This document shows, piece after piece, positions 37,085 to 46,787 of a stretch of DNA of 64,000 nucleotides. How positions within the stretch are numbered: the stretch's first letter is position 1; each line of letters opens with the position of its first letter. Origin of the DNA: Gimesia chilikensis. GTDB taxonomy: Bacteria > Planctomycetota > Planctomycetia > Planctomycetales > Planctomycetaceae. Where the stretch lies: positions 2,651,748-2,715,747 of the forward strand of contig NZ_CP036266.1 of NCBI RefSeq assembly GCF_007744075.1, read 5' to 3'. The position numbers and the translations under genes are program-made. The notes beneath the pieces are model-generated. The model made no database searches. It saw nothing but the letters and a program-made list of their open reading frames with translations, and was not told the DNA's origin.

Positions 37085-37461
37085 GACTGGTGAATTAAAT
37101 CTCAGGAATTAGAGAAGGGGAGTAAATCCGGGCTGCTCTCAGGACTTGTTCTCGAAATCGCTGTAACAGACTCAATGGTCGGAACTTTGACCAAAGCTGT
37201 ATAAGTCAAGATGCCGGATTGAGTCAATATCAGACCCCCCGGGTTGTGAACGCATGGACAACGCATTCCTGATGGGCCTCAGTTTGGGAATCCAGCACGA
37301 TTCCAGCCTGTTTTATAGAACCTGTTGATTCTGGTATCGGCAAAACCGATACAAACGCGACATTTAATTCAGTCGGGCGACGTACTTCATATGTAAACTG
37401 GATAAATTGAGCATTTTTTCAGCAGGGACCAAAGTTCAACCTATTAATTAAGGAGAGTTGT
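37085..37461. other. Intergenic region between lptF/G-like and HPt genes
   Basis: About 377 bp, divergent. No gene. It should hold promoters for both flanking genes and leads into the structured leader at 37462. Confidence 0.5.
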
Positions 37462-37515
37462 TATTTCGCGACATCGGACCCCTGAGATGGGGCGCGAAAT
37501 AGGCCCATCAGGGCC
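37462..37515 (+). promoter_or_regulatory. Structured leader with alternative pairings upstream of HPt gene
   Basis: Outer stem TATTTCGCG/CGCGAAATA (37462-37470, 37493-37501) encloses a one-sided bulge and a CCCC-TGAGAT-GGGG hairpin (37479-37492). It is followed at once by GGCCC-ATCA-GGGCC (37502-37515). CCCTGA (37480-37485) can instead pair with TCAGGG (37508-37513), and GATGGG (37486-37491) with CCCATC (37504-37509), so the two hairpins can compete or form a pseudoknot. The element ends 39 bp before the HPt start codon. Known riboswitch class not recognised; possibly a DNA operator instead. Confidence 0.5.
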
Positions 37516-37553
37516 GAAGAGATTTGCTAACTTACTTACAATGGAACAGAGCT

Positions 37554-37868
37554 ATGTTAGACGCTTTAGAAAATGCCCCTGTTCGCTCCGCGTTTTGTGA
37601 TGATGATGATTTCCAGGAACTGATTGAGATGTTTATTGATGGCATCGCTGAGAAACAGCAGGTTCTCAATCAGGCCAGCATTACCGATCAGCGGGAGGAA
37701 ATCCAGGTCTTGGCGCATCAGTTGAAAGGTTCGGGAGCCGGTTACGGATTCGACGAACTGTCCCGCATTGCAGCGGAACTGGAGCAGGCCTGCAAAACTG
37801 GAGATCCGGTTATGATCGTCCAGCACAAGGAGCTGCTCTCGCATTATTTAGGTCGAATTGTACTCTGA
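37554..37868 (+). CDS. Histidine phosphotransfer (HPt) domain protein
   Basis: 104 residues from ATG 37554; the TTG at 37524 would extend it by ten residues without reason. A stand-alone HPt helical bundle: VLAHQLKGSGAGYGFDELSRIAAELE contains the phospho-accepting His in the H-x-L-K-G-S motif at about residue 64. It would relay phosphate between a hybrid kinase and a response regulator, neither encoded nearby. Preceded by the structured leader at 37462. Confidence 0.88.
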   Translation: MLDALENAPVRSAFCDDDDFQELIEMFIDGIAEKQQVLNQASITDQREEIQVLAHQLKGSGAGYGFDELSRIAAELEQACKTGDPVMIVQHKELLSHYLGRIVL

Positions 37869-37876
37869 GAGCCGGT

Positions 37877-38209
37877 TCACGATTCCAGACGCTCGACGCT
37901 TCTGGTAAGGGCAACGATGCGTGTGATCAGCGTTTTGGCCTTTTGTACGCCGGGCTGTCCCATGCCTTGTCGGTCGAACAGAATCGATGTTTTGTGATGA
38001 CTTTTGTACTCGGGCTGGACTGATTTGACCTCGGCACAAATCGACTGCCATTCCGTTAGAAGTCGTTCCGGGAGACCTGCTGGAATCTGCTCTGCCAGTT
38101 CCAGGATCTGGTCAGAACGGTCGAGCAGCAGATGGCGTGCATCGTAATTCGATACCTGAAACTGCATCACGAGAGTGGACAGACTGTTCTGGAATTCGGG
38201 GAGTGTCAT
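37877..38209 (-). CDS. Small hypothetical helical protein
   Basis: 110 residues, mostly amphipathic helix without signal peptide or membrane span (LPEFQNSLSTLVMQFQVSN, HLLLDRSDQILELAEQIPAG). Convergent with the HPt gene, 8 bp between stops. No family recognised. Regular amino acid use, and no competing gene on the other strand, support it as real. Confidence 0.55.
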   Translation of the reverse strand: MTLPEFQNSLSTLVMQFQVSNYDARHLLLDRSDQILELAEQIPAGLPERLLTEWQSICAEVKSVQPEYKSHHKTSILFDRQGMGQPGVQKAKTLITRIVALTRSVERLES

Positions 38210-38420
38210 TCTGCATGACCTTGTCGTATCGGGGGAGAGACTCTGATTTTTCAGGGTTCTTATTGACTGGGCCTGTCAATTATTAGTAAATAAGTGCATC
38301 CGCTGTTGCGTCCTGAGGTTCAATCTGACAAATTGAAGACTTCAGATTATTTAAACAGCTTAAAAATCTGCTTAACAGCACACGAATCATAACAAAAATT
38401 GATTTTATGGGGAGTCTCTG

Positions 38421-38909
38421 ATGTCCAGGTTCAGCCAGATCGCGATGGGTTTACTGCTGCTTGCTGCAGGCTATGTTCTGGGAGCTTCTCAGAGCTTCCA
38501 AAGTCCAACGCTGCATGCCCAGCAGAACTCAGGAACTCCCACCGAGGAAACCGAAGATAAAATCAAACGGGGGGTGAAACAACTGGTAGAAGCACAGTCT
38601 GCATTGGAGCAGGAAAACTTCATGCGGACTGCGACCAAAGGTCTCAACGCATTCGCGACCTCTTGCGGTGGTGTGAATGCCCTGGAAGATCTGGAAGCCG
38701 GAAACGGCGTTGATCCAGAAACCTTTGCCGGTCTGTATGCAGGTCTGGCGAAACCGGACGTGGCAACTCACCTGGGACGTGACGATCAGGGAAGAATCAC
38801 CTACAAAAACAAGATTGTCCGGATGTATCCCGTTTCCCGACTGAAAAAACTGTTCGCCACCCGTCTGAAGTACACCGGGGAATCCCAGGACGACGCGACC
38901 GGCTTCTAA
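38421..38909 (+). CDS. Secreted hypothetical protein
   Basis: 162 residues, GGGGAG Shine-Dalgarno sequence 8 bp before ATG. Signal peptide or N-terminal anchor MSRFSQIAMGLLLLAAGYVLGASQ, then a soluble region with an acidic helix (EETEDKIKRGVKQLVEAQSALEQ) and a conserved-looking core containing ATSCGGVNALEDLE. No known domain. Possibly planctomycete-specific. Confidence 0.65.
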   Translation: MSRFSQIAMGLLLLAAGYVLGASQSFQSPTLHAQQNSGTPTEETEDKIKRGVKQLVEAQSALEQENFMRTATKGLNAFATSCGGVNALEDLEAGNGVDPETFAGLYAGLAKPDVATHLGRDDQGRITYKNKIVRMYPVSRLKKLFATRLKYTGESQDDATGF

Positions 38910-38918
38910 AGACGAAGC

Positions 38919-40940
38919 TCACTGCCGGGGCGCCGTTTTTACTTCTGCCAGACGCGAGTCTGAAGAGGCAGGCAGATCGATTTCGGTTTGTACGACCAGT
39001 TGCTGACCTGCCTGCGTTCGAACCACGGCTTTTACCAGTAGACTTTGGCTGGTATTGTCCCGTTTCAATGTCGCTATCGGCACTCTCAATCGATATTCAG
39101 AGACATTGTCTGATTCGGTGCCGATAGTTTCCTGTCTGGAAATCTGAATCTGATTGGCAGTTGTGCTCGGTAAGGTTACTGGCAGGTCCTCTGTATTGAA
39201 GTGTCGTGGACGCCGATCGGACCGCGAGAGACCAGGGCCAACATACTCTGCGCCAATCAGTGCCACTTCCGACTGTGTCGGGTGATGGCAACGCAGCCTG
39301 ATCTCAACGCTATTTGTCGCGTTTTGCTCGGAATCAGAAGTTGTAACGAGTTCAGTCGACAATGATGTCTGTGGCAGGCTGCGGGGGATTCTGACCAGGG
39401 TCAGCTGCATTCCGGGAAAACCGCGCACTCTGATCGTTGTCGGGACGTCCCGTTTCTGATCAGCTCTCAGATGTATGAACGCCGATGCGGTGGATGAGAT
39501 TTTCAACGAGTATTGATCGTCGCCTGAGAGATCCCAGGTGCGTAAGGCAGGGCCTCCCAACAGGAATCGTCCACAATGGAGAGGGGACGCGTGTTCCGAC
39601 AGACCCGCATAGGCGAAGCGACTCTGCAGTGACTGGCTGGCCAGTGAAAGTGACCACTGACGAAAGAGCTCCGCAAACGGGACCTCTGTCAGGTCTTCCA
39701 TTTTGTCGACGCCGGTCAGGGGATGATGCGTGAATTCCCAGGTGAAACGCTGCTGGGGATCGAGTTCATTACACCAGTTGAGAAACAGATTCACTGCACC
39801 ACGACAGCCATGGTTACGCCAGAGGCGAGCCCGATAATAGTCAGGTACAATCAGCGGGTATGCTTCCGGCTGGCGATAGAATTCACTGATGCGGTAATCC
39901 CGGTTGGTAAATCCTGGCTCCATAATGTGGGCAATACCCTCATTCAGCCAGTCCTCTTCATCCAGCAGCATGTGCCCCAGGTACTGTTCCTGCCTGATGC
40001 GAATACTGGAGACGACAGCGTGAGTGACTTCGTGGCTGAGCAGGTCGAACAGTTCCTGACCTGGTTTGAGAGCGGAATTGAGATACAGCATGTCACAGTG
40101 ATTACTGAATGGGGCAGCGACCTTCTCTCGAAAATCGCTGGGGCGGACGAAGCCATTGATCGAAGTTTTGCCACCCTGGAGTTTTCCCAGCCAGGGGGAG
40201 AGCAAAACCGTGAACCGGCCGTTGTCGTCTACATCGGTCAGGGAACCGCAGTGTTGCGCCAGATGGTCCAGCACCCGCTCTTCCAGTAAATGGATGACTT
40301 CATCGATCAGCCCGGCTGCCAGCTCTGTTGGCTGCTGCTGCTCATCCAGGTAGACGGCTACGCGCGGACTGTGCTTTATCAGCTTGCCTGTCACACGGGT
40401 ATATTGTTTTTTGTCCGAAAGATCTCCATCTGTTACGAACAGGTAGAAAGAGCGTGAATCCTCAGGGGCCGGTTTGTCGGTCTGAGTCTCGGTTTCCCGG
40501 TTCGTTTCACTGGAAAGAGGTGCTGCGTCTGCGGGGCGAACCTGGTCTGCCTGTTTTTCGTAGAACATCGGAGCGTTCTGGAAGTAGCAGCCCGAAGCTG
40601 TCTGCTGTGCAGGATCCCTGACGACTGACAGCCTGATTTTTTCTGCTTTGCCGGGATCCCACTGGAGATTGTTGACAATGAGCAGGTAGTCGTCGCCCTT
40701 CTGCATCGCGAGAGGAAACCGTGGACGGTTGTGGAACGTCACGATTTCGACCGGCTGTTCCCAGTCGACAGGTAGTTGATCTACGATGACGGGTTTGCGG
40801 GCTTTGACCTGCCTGGCTTCATTCTTACTGAGGTCCGTTTCCCCGGAGGTACGGATCGTACTGCGTAAGGCTCCCCAGCCCAGTATCAATACAAGAAGGC
40901 ACAGCAGGACTGCGGTTTTGAAGGGGAATCGGGAGTTCAT
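38919..40940 (-). CDS. Secreted HExxH metallopeptidase-like protein
   Basis: 673 residues with an N-terminal signal/anchor (TAVLLCLLVLILGWGALRS). The middle has LFDLLSHEVTHAVVSS, an HExxH zinc-binding motif near residue 305, followed about 25 residues later by EEDWLNEGIAHIMEPGF, the Glu-containing third-ligand helix of gluzincin-type peptidases. The C-terminal third is beta-rich, probably adhesive or substrate-binding. This fits a periplasmic or cell-surface zinc peptidase; substrate unknown. Convergent with the 38421 gene, 9 bp between stops. Confidence 0.7.
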   Translation of the reverse strand: MNSRFPFKTAVLLCLLVLILGWGALRSTIRTSGETDLSKNEARQVKARKPVIVDQLPVDWEQPVEIVTFHNRPRFPLAMQKGDDYLLIVNNLQWDPGKAEKIRLSVVRDPAQQTASGCYFQNAPMFYEKQADQVRPADAAPLSSETNRETETQTDKPAPEDSRSFYLFVTDGDLSDKKQYTRVTGKLIKHSPRVAVYLDEQQQPTELAAGLIDEVIHLLEERVLDHLAQHCGSLTDVDDNGRFTVLLSPWLGKLQGGKTSINGFVRPSDFREKVAAPFSNHCDMLYLNSALKPGQELFDLLSHEVTHAVVSSIRIRQEQYLGHMLLDEEDWLNEGIAHIMEPGFTNRDYRISEFYRQPEAYPLIVPDYYRARLWRNHGCRGAVNLFLNWCNELDPQQRFTWEFTHHPLTGVDKMEDLTEVPFAELFRQWSLSLASQSLQSRFAYAGLSEHASPLHCGRFLLGGPALRTWDLSGDDQYSLKISSTASAFIHLRADQKRDVPTTIRVRGFPGMQLTLVRIPRSLPQTSLSTELVTTSDSEQNATNSVEIRLRCHHPTQSEVALIGAEYVGPGLSRSDRRPRHFNTEDLPVTLPSTTANQIQISRQETIGTESDNVSEYRLRVPIATLKRDNTSQSLLVKAVVRTQAGQQLVVQTEIDLPASSDSRLAEVKTAPRQ

Positions 40941-41452
40941 GGATTGAACGGGGAGACGCTGGGATGCCTCCCGATAATACTGATCTGTCAGTATGTTTAG
41001 TGTGTTCCAGCGACAGTAACCTGGAATGTGGAGTGACAGGAACCGAGGTCTCTCTCAAAGATCGACCATTTGCCAGGCAGGAGATGAGCAGAATCCCCCT
41101 GATGCATGAGATGGCAGGGGCTGTGGTTACGGCTGAAGTCTGAACAATTGAGTAGATGAAACCCGTTGTAAAACAACTGGTTGGCGAAATCGGCGGGTTC
41201 GCTAAGTGATCTGTGACCCTTAATTTCCCCATAATCGGACTACAAATTGCGCGGATACTTCAGTCAATGCCGATGAGGCCTTTTCAACTCGCATCAAATT
41301 TGGAGAATTAAGAGAAAATCGGGGGAATTTCCTTCAATGGTGTCCGAGACTGTATATAGAATGCACAGTTGAGGAGAATGCGCAAATTGGCAATCGTCAA
41401 TCCTGGCTTAAGTTCGAGCATTCTTACCTAAGTTACTCGGGAGAGAGAAATC
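40941..41452. other. Divergent intergenic region
   Basis: 512 bp between the HExxH gene and the VWA gene. No gene. GGGAGAGAG just before 41453 is the ribosome site of the VWA gene. Confidence 0.5.
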
Positions 41453-44194
41453 ATGTCGCGATCCAGATTTGGAATCACAATGTTTGTTTGGGCAGCCGCT
41501 GCGATGCTGCTATGTACTCCGCAGGGGTATGCCGAGAACTCTGTTCCGGAAATTTCAAACATTGGCCAGATCCTCAGTTACCGAAACACTGCAGGTGAAC
41601 AGTATTACGCCCTGCGATTCAAAGCTGATCGTCTGCCGGCCGCCAGTCATGCTGGTGAGCAGATTGCGGTTTTGTTTGATACCTCAGCCAGTCAGGTCGG
41701 GGAACATCGTGTTCAAGCTCTGGATGTACTGAAAGCCTTTCTAACCGAGCTTCCCAACGACGCGACTGTCGCCATTTATGCAGCGGATGTGCAATGTACT
41801 CCCTTCGTGAGTGAATTTGTGCGTCCTCAGAGCCGCGAAGCGAAACTGGCCGTTGAATCATTGGCTACCCGGGCTCCACTGGGGGCAACCAACCTCGGTC
41901 AGGCCCTTAAAACTGCATTTCAGGGGCTGCAGAAAGCACAGCCTCGCTCCATCGTCTACATTGGCGATGGCATGAGTTCTGCCCGTCTGATTTCTCTCCC
42001 GGAAATGGCACAACTCACCCAACAATTTGCTAGCAATCACATTCCCGTACACAGCTACGGCGTGGGTCCCCGTAAGGACCTGCAGATGCTGGACACACTG
42101 GCCGTTTACACCGGCGGTATTGTCCTGACCGACCTGGCCGAAGGAAAACAGGATCTGCCAACCATCGTCGGCAAAGAACTGGCCCAGGCCGTACAGGCTC
42201 CAGTATTCTATCCGGAATCAATTCGAGTCTCTGACAAACAACTGCACCTCAACACAACGCGTGCTCTGCCTGTCCGCTCAGATCGTGAGACCATCTACCT
42301 GGCTCGAGGCGAGATGAATGGCAAGCTGACTGTTGAATTTAGCAATCGTCAGCTCGAAGGTATCTGGAAATTCAACGTGCCTGCTTCACAGGCCGTCAAC
42401 AGTTTCCTCGCAGTTCCCTGGGTGAATTATCAGTCAGGTCAGGAACTGGGAGTTGCTTACGCTGGCCAGCGGATGATGAATCTGGCCCGTACCTCACACG
42501 AAGAACACATGGCTCAACTGGAATTCGCCGGGACTCAGGCGATCCGCAGCGGAAACATGGAGCAGGCTGCTCGTCTTGGTAACATGCTGCAGCAGCTTGA
42601 TCCCGGGAACTCCCGTGCTGACTCCCTGTTGAAGCTCTCTCAGAAATTCCAGAACGATCAACTGGCCCAGGCTGATACAAAACAGCCTGCCGCTAACGCT
42701 CCTGCACCTGCGACTCAGAAAGCGGATCCTCAGCCGCCAATCGATGACGCCATCAGCAAAGTAGAGCAGCTTCGTCAGATCAAGGGAGCCCAGATGAAAA
42801 TCGAGGTTTCCAATGCCATCGAAGAGGCCCGTCAGATCTCCACCGATAATCCTGATGGTGCTCTGGGAGTTCTGAAACGATCACTGAATTTCTTGAAATC
42901 AACCTCTGATATTGATATTGATCTTCGTCAGCAGCTGGAACGTCGCCTGAATAACATGATGGTCGATGTCCGCAGCCAGATGGAAGTTGCTGAAACACGC
43001 AGAATTCGCCAGCAGCAGCAGATTGCTCAGCTGGAACAGCAGAAACGTCTGGTCGACCAGGTTCTGCTGGAAGATGAAAAACTGGAGCAGCTGATCGACC
43101 GCGTGCGTTCACTGATTCAGGACGGTAAGCATGGTAATAGTGACGCCTACGAAGAGGCTGAAGCTGTCTCTCGCGTTGCTGTGAATATGGAACCGGGTAA
43201 CGGTCCTGCAACAGCAGCCCTGTTTACTTCAGAAGCTGCAGGACAGCTGGATAAAGTCTTCCGCATGCGTTCGCTGCGAGCTGACCGCTTCCTGGAAACG
43301 TTGTACCAGGTTGAGCTTTCACACGTTCCATTCCCGGATGAACCCCCAATTCGCTGGCCGTCCGCTCCGGTCTGGACCAGCCTGACAGAGCGTCGTAAGA
43401 AATGGGCTGCAGTCGATCTGCATCGTAACAGCCCTGCCGAACAGCGTATCTTTGAAGAACTGCAAAAAGAAACAGAAGCCAACTTCCCGGACATCCCACT
43501 GTCTGAAGTGATGACTTACTTCTCGGAACTGCACAACATCACCATCCTGATCAACTCAAATGACCTGGGTGAAGATGGTCTGACGGTTGATGAACCGGTC
43601 AACGTTTCGCTGAGCGGTATCAAACTGAAGAGTGCCTTGAACATTATTCTGAAGCCCATCGGTCTGACTTATGTGATCGAAGACGAAGTGATGAAAATCA
43701 CTACAACTGCCAAGGCTGAAGAGATCTACAGCACCCGGGTTTATCCGGTAGCTGACCTGGTAATCTCAGTCTCGACACAGCAATCATCAGTCGGTAGCAG
43801 CCAGGGTGGCTTTGGTGGCCAGCAGGGCGGCCTGGGTGGTGGTCAAGGTGGCCTCGGCGGTGGCGGTGGCTTTGGTGGTGGCGGTCAAGGTGGCTTCGGC
43901 GGCGGTGGCGGTGGTGGTCAGGGCTTCTTCAATGTTGCTCCTGAGATGCTGATGATGAACAGCGCTCCTCCACAGAAAGCCAAAGCGAAAGCTGCTCCCC
44001 AGGGAAAAGCTGCAGCTCAGAAACCAGAAATTAAACCGATTCAGGATGGAGAAATGAAAGCCATTCTGGATGGGATTCTGGGAGAGACTGAAACCAAGTC
44101 CAAGCCGGCACAGTTCCAGGTTCAGGACAAGCCTTTTCAGTTCAATAACAGCACCATCGAACAACTCAAAAAAAAACCAGTAACGGTGCAGTAA
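41453..44194 (+). CDS. VWA-domain protein with coiled coil, secretin N-like (STN) domain and Gly-rich region
   Basis: 913 residues. Signal peptide to about 27 (LLCTPQGYAE). VWA-like domain at about 60-215: IAVLFDTSASQVGEHRVQ is a modified metal-adhesion motif (DTSAS), plus IVYIGDGMSS. A beta region and a Gln/Glu-rich coiled coil (about 440-570) follow. An STN/secretin short domain lies at about 675-770 (IPLSEVMTYFSELHNITILI, GIKLKSALNIILKPIGLTYV). Then comes a Gly-Gln-Phe low-complexity run (43795-43925) and an Ala/Lys/Pro tail. The gene ends soon after a run of nine A (44168-44176), and the -1 frame continues into 44443-45630. Likely an envelope-associated structural or secretion protein. 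Confidence 0.8.
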   Translation: MSRSRFGITMFVWAAAAMLLCTPQGYAENSVPEISNIGQILSYRNTAGEQYYALRFKADRLPAASHAGEQIAVLFDTSASQVGEHRVQALDVLKAFLTELPNDATVAIYAADVQCTPFVSEFVRPQSREAKLAVESLATRAPLGATNLGQALKTAFQGLQKAQPRSIVYIGDGMSSARLISLPEMAQLTQQFASNHIPVHSYGVGPRKDLQMLDTLAVYTGGIVLTDLAEGKQDLPTIVGKELAQAVQAPVFYPESIRVSDKQLHLNTTRALPVRSDRETIYLARGEMNGKLTVEFSNRQLEGIWKFNVPASQAVNSFLAVPWVNYQSGQELGVAYAGQRMMNLARTSHEEHMAQLEFAGTQAIRSGNMEQAARLGNMLQQLDPGNSRADSLLKLSQKFQNDQLAQADTKQPAANAPAPATQKADPQPPIDDAISKVEQLRQIKGAQMKIEVSNAIEEARQISTDNPDGALGVLKRSLNFLKSTSDIDIDLRQQLERRLNNMMVDVRSQMEVAETRRIRQQQQIAQLEQQKRLVDQVLLEDEKLEQLIDRVRSLIQDGKHGNSDAYEEAEAVSRVAVNMEPGNGPATAALFTSEAAGQLDKVFRMRSLRADRFLETLYQVELSHVPFPDEPPIRWPSAPVWTSLTERRKKWAAVDLHRNSPAEQRIFEELQKETEANFPDIPLSEVMTYFSELHNITILINSNDLGEDGLTVDEPVNVSLSGIKLKSALNIILKPIGLTYVIEDEVMKITTTAKAEEIYSTRVYPVADLVISVSTQQSSVGSSQGGFGGQQGGLGGGQGGLGGGGGFGGGGQGGFGGGGGGGQGFFNVAPEMLMMNSAPPQKAKAKAAPQGKAAAQKPEIKPIQDGEMKAILDGILGETETKSKPAQFQVQDKPFQFNNSTIEQLKKKPVTVQ

Positions 44195-44240
44195 CAGGGA
44201 AATCGGGCTCGCCTGATTCTCCCCGTCAATCCAAGTTAAC

Positions 44241-44277
44241 AAAACGGAGTCCTTCTTCAGGGAAGGGCTCCGTTTTT
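44241..44277 (+). terminator. Strong hairpin with T-run between the two halves of the VWA/TPR locus
   Basis: 15-bp stem with one G-T pair (AAAACGGAGTCCTTC with GAAGGGCTCCGTTTT), 6-base loop and five T. It looks like an intrinsic terminator, yet lies within a frame that stays open from 44149 to 45630. It could end the VWA transcript, attenuate the downstream gene, or act in frameshifting. Confidence 0.6.
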
Positions 44278-44442
44278 ACTGGTACTGAATCAACTTCGCG
44301 CAAGGAGTTTAAGTCACCGCTCACAGGGGATATTAAGAACCCCGCGCAGTTCTGGAACGATTATTTTTCCAAGCGAAAACCGAAGCCGGAACTGGTCAAT
44401 GACCTCATCTTCAACCTGCATCAGTCAGGTAAACACGAGCAT

Positions 44443-45630
44443 GTGATCGCAGCCATCAATGCCGCATTGATTCATAATCAGTCGCAACCCTGGATGTACG
44501 ATGTCCTCGCACTGACGATGGAGATTGTCGGGCGACCGCAACCTGAGATCGAACGGGTTCTGCTTTCCCGTATCGATTTTTCTGCCGCTGACGTCCCCAG
44601 CATGGTCTATTCCGCTGCCTATCTTACTCGCTTCAAAGCCGACCAGCAGGCACTCAAGCTGTACCAGCAGGCCGCAAATTTACAGCCAGACCGCCCCGAG
44701 CCTTACATCATGGGATTACGTCTGGCTGAAAAGCTCAAGGATCCAGAGGGCATTCTCTGGGCAGCCTCAGGAATCCTGACACATGTCTGGATTAAGGATT
44801 ACGAGCAGTGGCATGAAAAAGCCTTGAACGCGCTGGCTAATCTGGAGCAGGCGTTAAAGCAGGCCGGTCGCAAGGCAGAGGCAGAACGGGTTCAGGTGAC
44901 CCGTAGAAAGGCCCTGGAGAGAGACCTCAAGCTGGAACTTACCTGGAATGGCGATGGGGATCTGGACCTGATTGTAGAAGAGCCCCGGGGCACAGTCTGC
45001 TCATTTGAGTCACCATTGACGGCAGGTGGAGGCGTGCTCCTGAATGATGGCTATGGTCCCAAGCAGGAGAATTGTCACGAAGACTATCTGTGTGCACATG
45101 GATTTCCAGGAACCTATGTAGTACGCGTGCGTTATGTCTCTGGCGATATTGTCGGTCAGCGGGCCAAGCTGAAGGTGACCCGCTATCAGGGCTCGGACCA
45201 TCCTGTCGTGCAAACGATGATTGTCCCCTTGACCCGGGAAGATCGAATCATTCGCATCGACTTGGAGAAGGGCCGTCGTAATCGGAAATCCGAAGTGCCT
45301 CAGAATTCACAGAAAAACAGCAGCCTGCAGCCTGCCACCGGGCGGTTTATTTCCTCTCGACCAGCAATCAATGGAAGCCGGGAATCCTTGCAGAGCTTTC
45401 GAGTATCTCGCCAGGCAGGCATCTCGACGGGACGACAGGTCCCTCTGGTAACGGGAGTGCAGAATGTGGGTGGAGTTGCCTATCAGCCCGTGATTCGTGT
45501 CGTGCCCGAAGGTATCAGCTTGACGGGAGCTGCCGTCGTTTCACCAGACAGACGCTATGTCAGGCTTTCCGTTTCGCCACAGTTCACGAATGTTACCGAT
45601 ATTTTCACTTTCAGTTTTCTGCAGCCCTGA
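44443..45630 (+). CDS. TPR-like and beta-sandwich protein; real N-terminus probably further upstream
   Basis: 395 residues from a GTG at 44443, but the frame is open back to 44149 with about 98 codons and no ATG/GTG/TTG. The text before the GTG (NPAQFWNDYFSKR, ELVNDLIFNLHQSGKHEH) reads as the same helical-repeat domain. The visible part has TPR-like helices to about residue 160 and a beta-sandwich around WNGDGDLDLIVEEPRGTVCS to HGFPGTYVVRVRYVSGD, with a disordered Ser/Gln/Arg tail and a last beta segment. No signal peptide of its own, so it probably is the second half of the 41453 protein, joined by a -1 shift at the A9 run, or a gene split by an indel. Confidence 0.65.
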   Translation: MIAAINAALIHNQSQPWMYDVLALTMEIVGRPQPEIERVLLSRIDFSAADVPSMVYSAAYLTRFKADQQALKLYQQAANLQPDRPEPYIMGLRLAEKLKDPEGILWAASGILTHVWIKDYEQWHEKALNALANLEQALKQAGRKAEAERVQVTRRKALERDLKLELTWNGDGDLDLIVEEPRGTVCSFESPLTAGGGVLLNDGYGPKQENCHEDYLCAHGFPGTYVVRVRYVSGDIVGQRAKLKVTRYQGSDHPVVQTMIVPLTREDRIIRIDLEKGRRNRKSEVPQNSQKNSSLQPATGRFISSRPAINGSRESLQSFRVSRQAGISTGRQVPLVTGVQNVGGVAYQPVIRVVPEGISLTGAAVVSPDRRYVRLSVSPQFTNVTDIFTFSFLQP

Positions 45631-45648
45631 ATGTGTTATCGGAACGAT

Positions 45649-46680
45649 TTAACGAACCAGCCCTGGGGTGACATCCAGGTCAAGATCTGCAATGCGTCCC
45701 TGATCGAGGTGATGCCAGGCGATTGCAGCCATGGCAGCATTGTCGGTGCATAAATCGGGGGGAGCCACGCTGAGGTGGATTCCTGCCTGCTCTGTCATCT
45801 CAGCCAGCCTCTCACGCAGGAGGCGATTAGCAGCAACCCCCCCTCCTACACAGAGTGTCGAATAGTTGTAGCGTTCGATCGCCTGCCGACATTTACCGAC
45901 CAGCACATCAACCACGGTTTCCTGAAAGCTGGCAGCCAGATCGGCAATCCGTTGATCATCCAGTGGTGGTGGCTGCTGTTTCGCTCCTGGATTTCCCTGT
46001 GCCGCATACAGCACCGCCGTTTTTAAACCGCTGAAGCTGAAACGCAGTTCCGGGTCTTTGAGAAACGTGCGGGGAAATTTGAACGCGCGCGGATCACCGT
46101 GTGTGGCTGCGTTCTGAATAGACGGACCGCCCGGGTAAGAAAGCCCCAGAATTTTTGCTACTTTATCGAACGCTTCACCAGCGGCATCGTCGATCGTGGC
46201 GCCAATCAGATCAAATTCGAATGTTTCCGAGCAGTGATACAGATTGGTGTGCCCACCGCTGACTACCAGGCCGATCGCTGGGAACAGCGGGCGGTCTTCC
46301 TGCATCTGACAGGCAAAGAGATGCCCTTCAATATGATTCACGGCAATCAGGGGTAAATTGAGTGTCATAGCCAGTGTTTTGGCCGCGGTCAGGCCAATCA
46401 GGAGCGAGCCGACGAGCCCCGGTTCGGTCGCGACGGCAATCGCGGTTAACTGCTGAAGTTCGATGCCAGCCTGCTTCAGAGCATCATCGATCACGGGAAG
46501 AATTCGTTCCAGATGCGCTCGAGAGGCGATTTCCGGTACTACGCCCCCAAACTTTTCATGAAGATCGGTTTGCGAGGAAACGACATTAGAGAGAATCCGC
46601 ATGTCGCGGGTAATGACAGCCGCTGCAGTCTCATCGCATGAAGATTCGATTGCCAGAAGATATTCGTCAGTGGGGCTCAT
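45649..46680 (-). CDS. tsaD: tRNA N6-adenosine threonylcarbamoyltransferase
   Basis: 343 residues, normal for TsaD/Kae1. It transfers the threonylcarbamoyl group to A37 of ANN-decoding tRNAs. Signatures: [28 protein letters not shown], the metal-binding HIEGH (about 112-117), [45 protein letters not shown] and CTDNAAMAA. Transcribed toward the VWA/TPR locus, 18 bp between stops. Confidence 0.96.
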   Translation of the reverse strand: MSPTDEYLLAIESSCDETAAAVITRDMRILSNVVSSQTDLHEKFGGVVPEIASRAHLERILPVIDDALKQAGIELQQLTAIAVATEPGLVGSLLIGLTAAKTLAMTLNLPLIAVNHIEGHLFACQMQEDRPLFPAIGLVVSGGHTNLYHCSETFEFDLIGATIDDAAGEAFDKVAKILGLSYPGGPSIQNAATHGDPRAFKFPRTFLKDPELRFSFSGLKTAVLYAAQGNPGAKQQPPPLDDQRIADLAASFQETVVDVLVGKCRQAIERYNYSTLCVGGGVAANRLLRERLAEMTEQAGIHLSVAPPDLCTDNAAMAAIAWHHLDQGRIADLDLDVTPGLVR

Positions 46681-46787
46681 GGAGGCTCGGATTATGAAAA
46701 AAAGAAAGCGACTGTTGGAGATAACGGGCTCCGCGAGTCGCTTTCCGCTGTGTCAGTGTAACTCTGTCAGAATGCCGTCAGAGGAGA

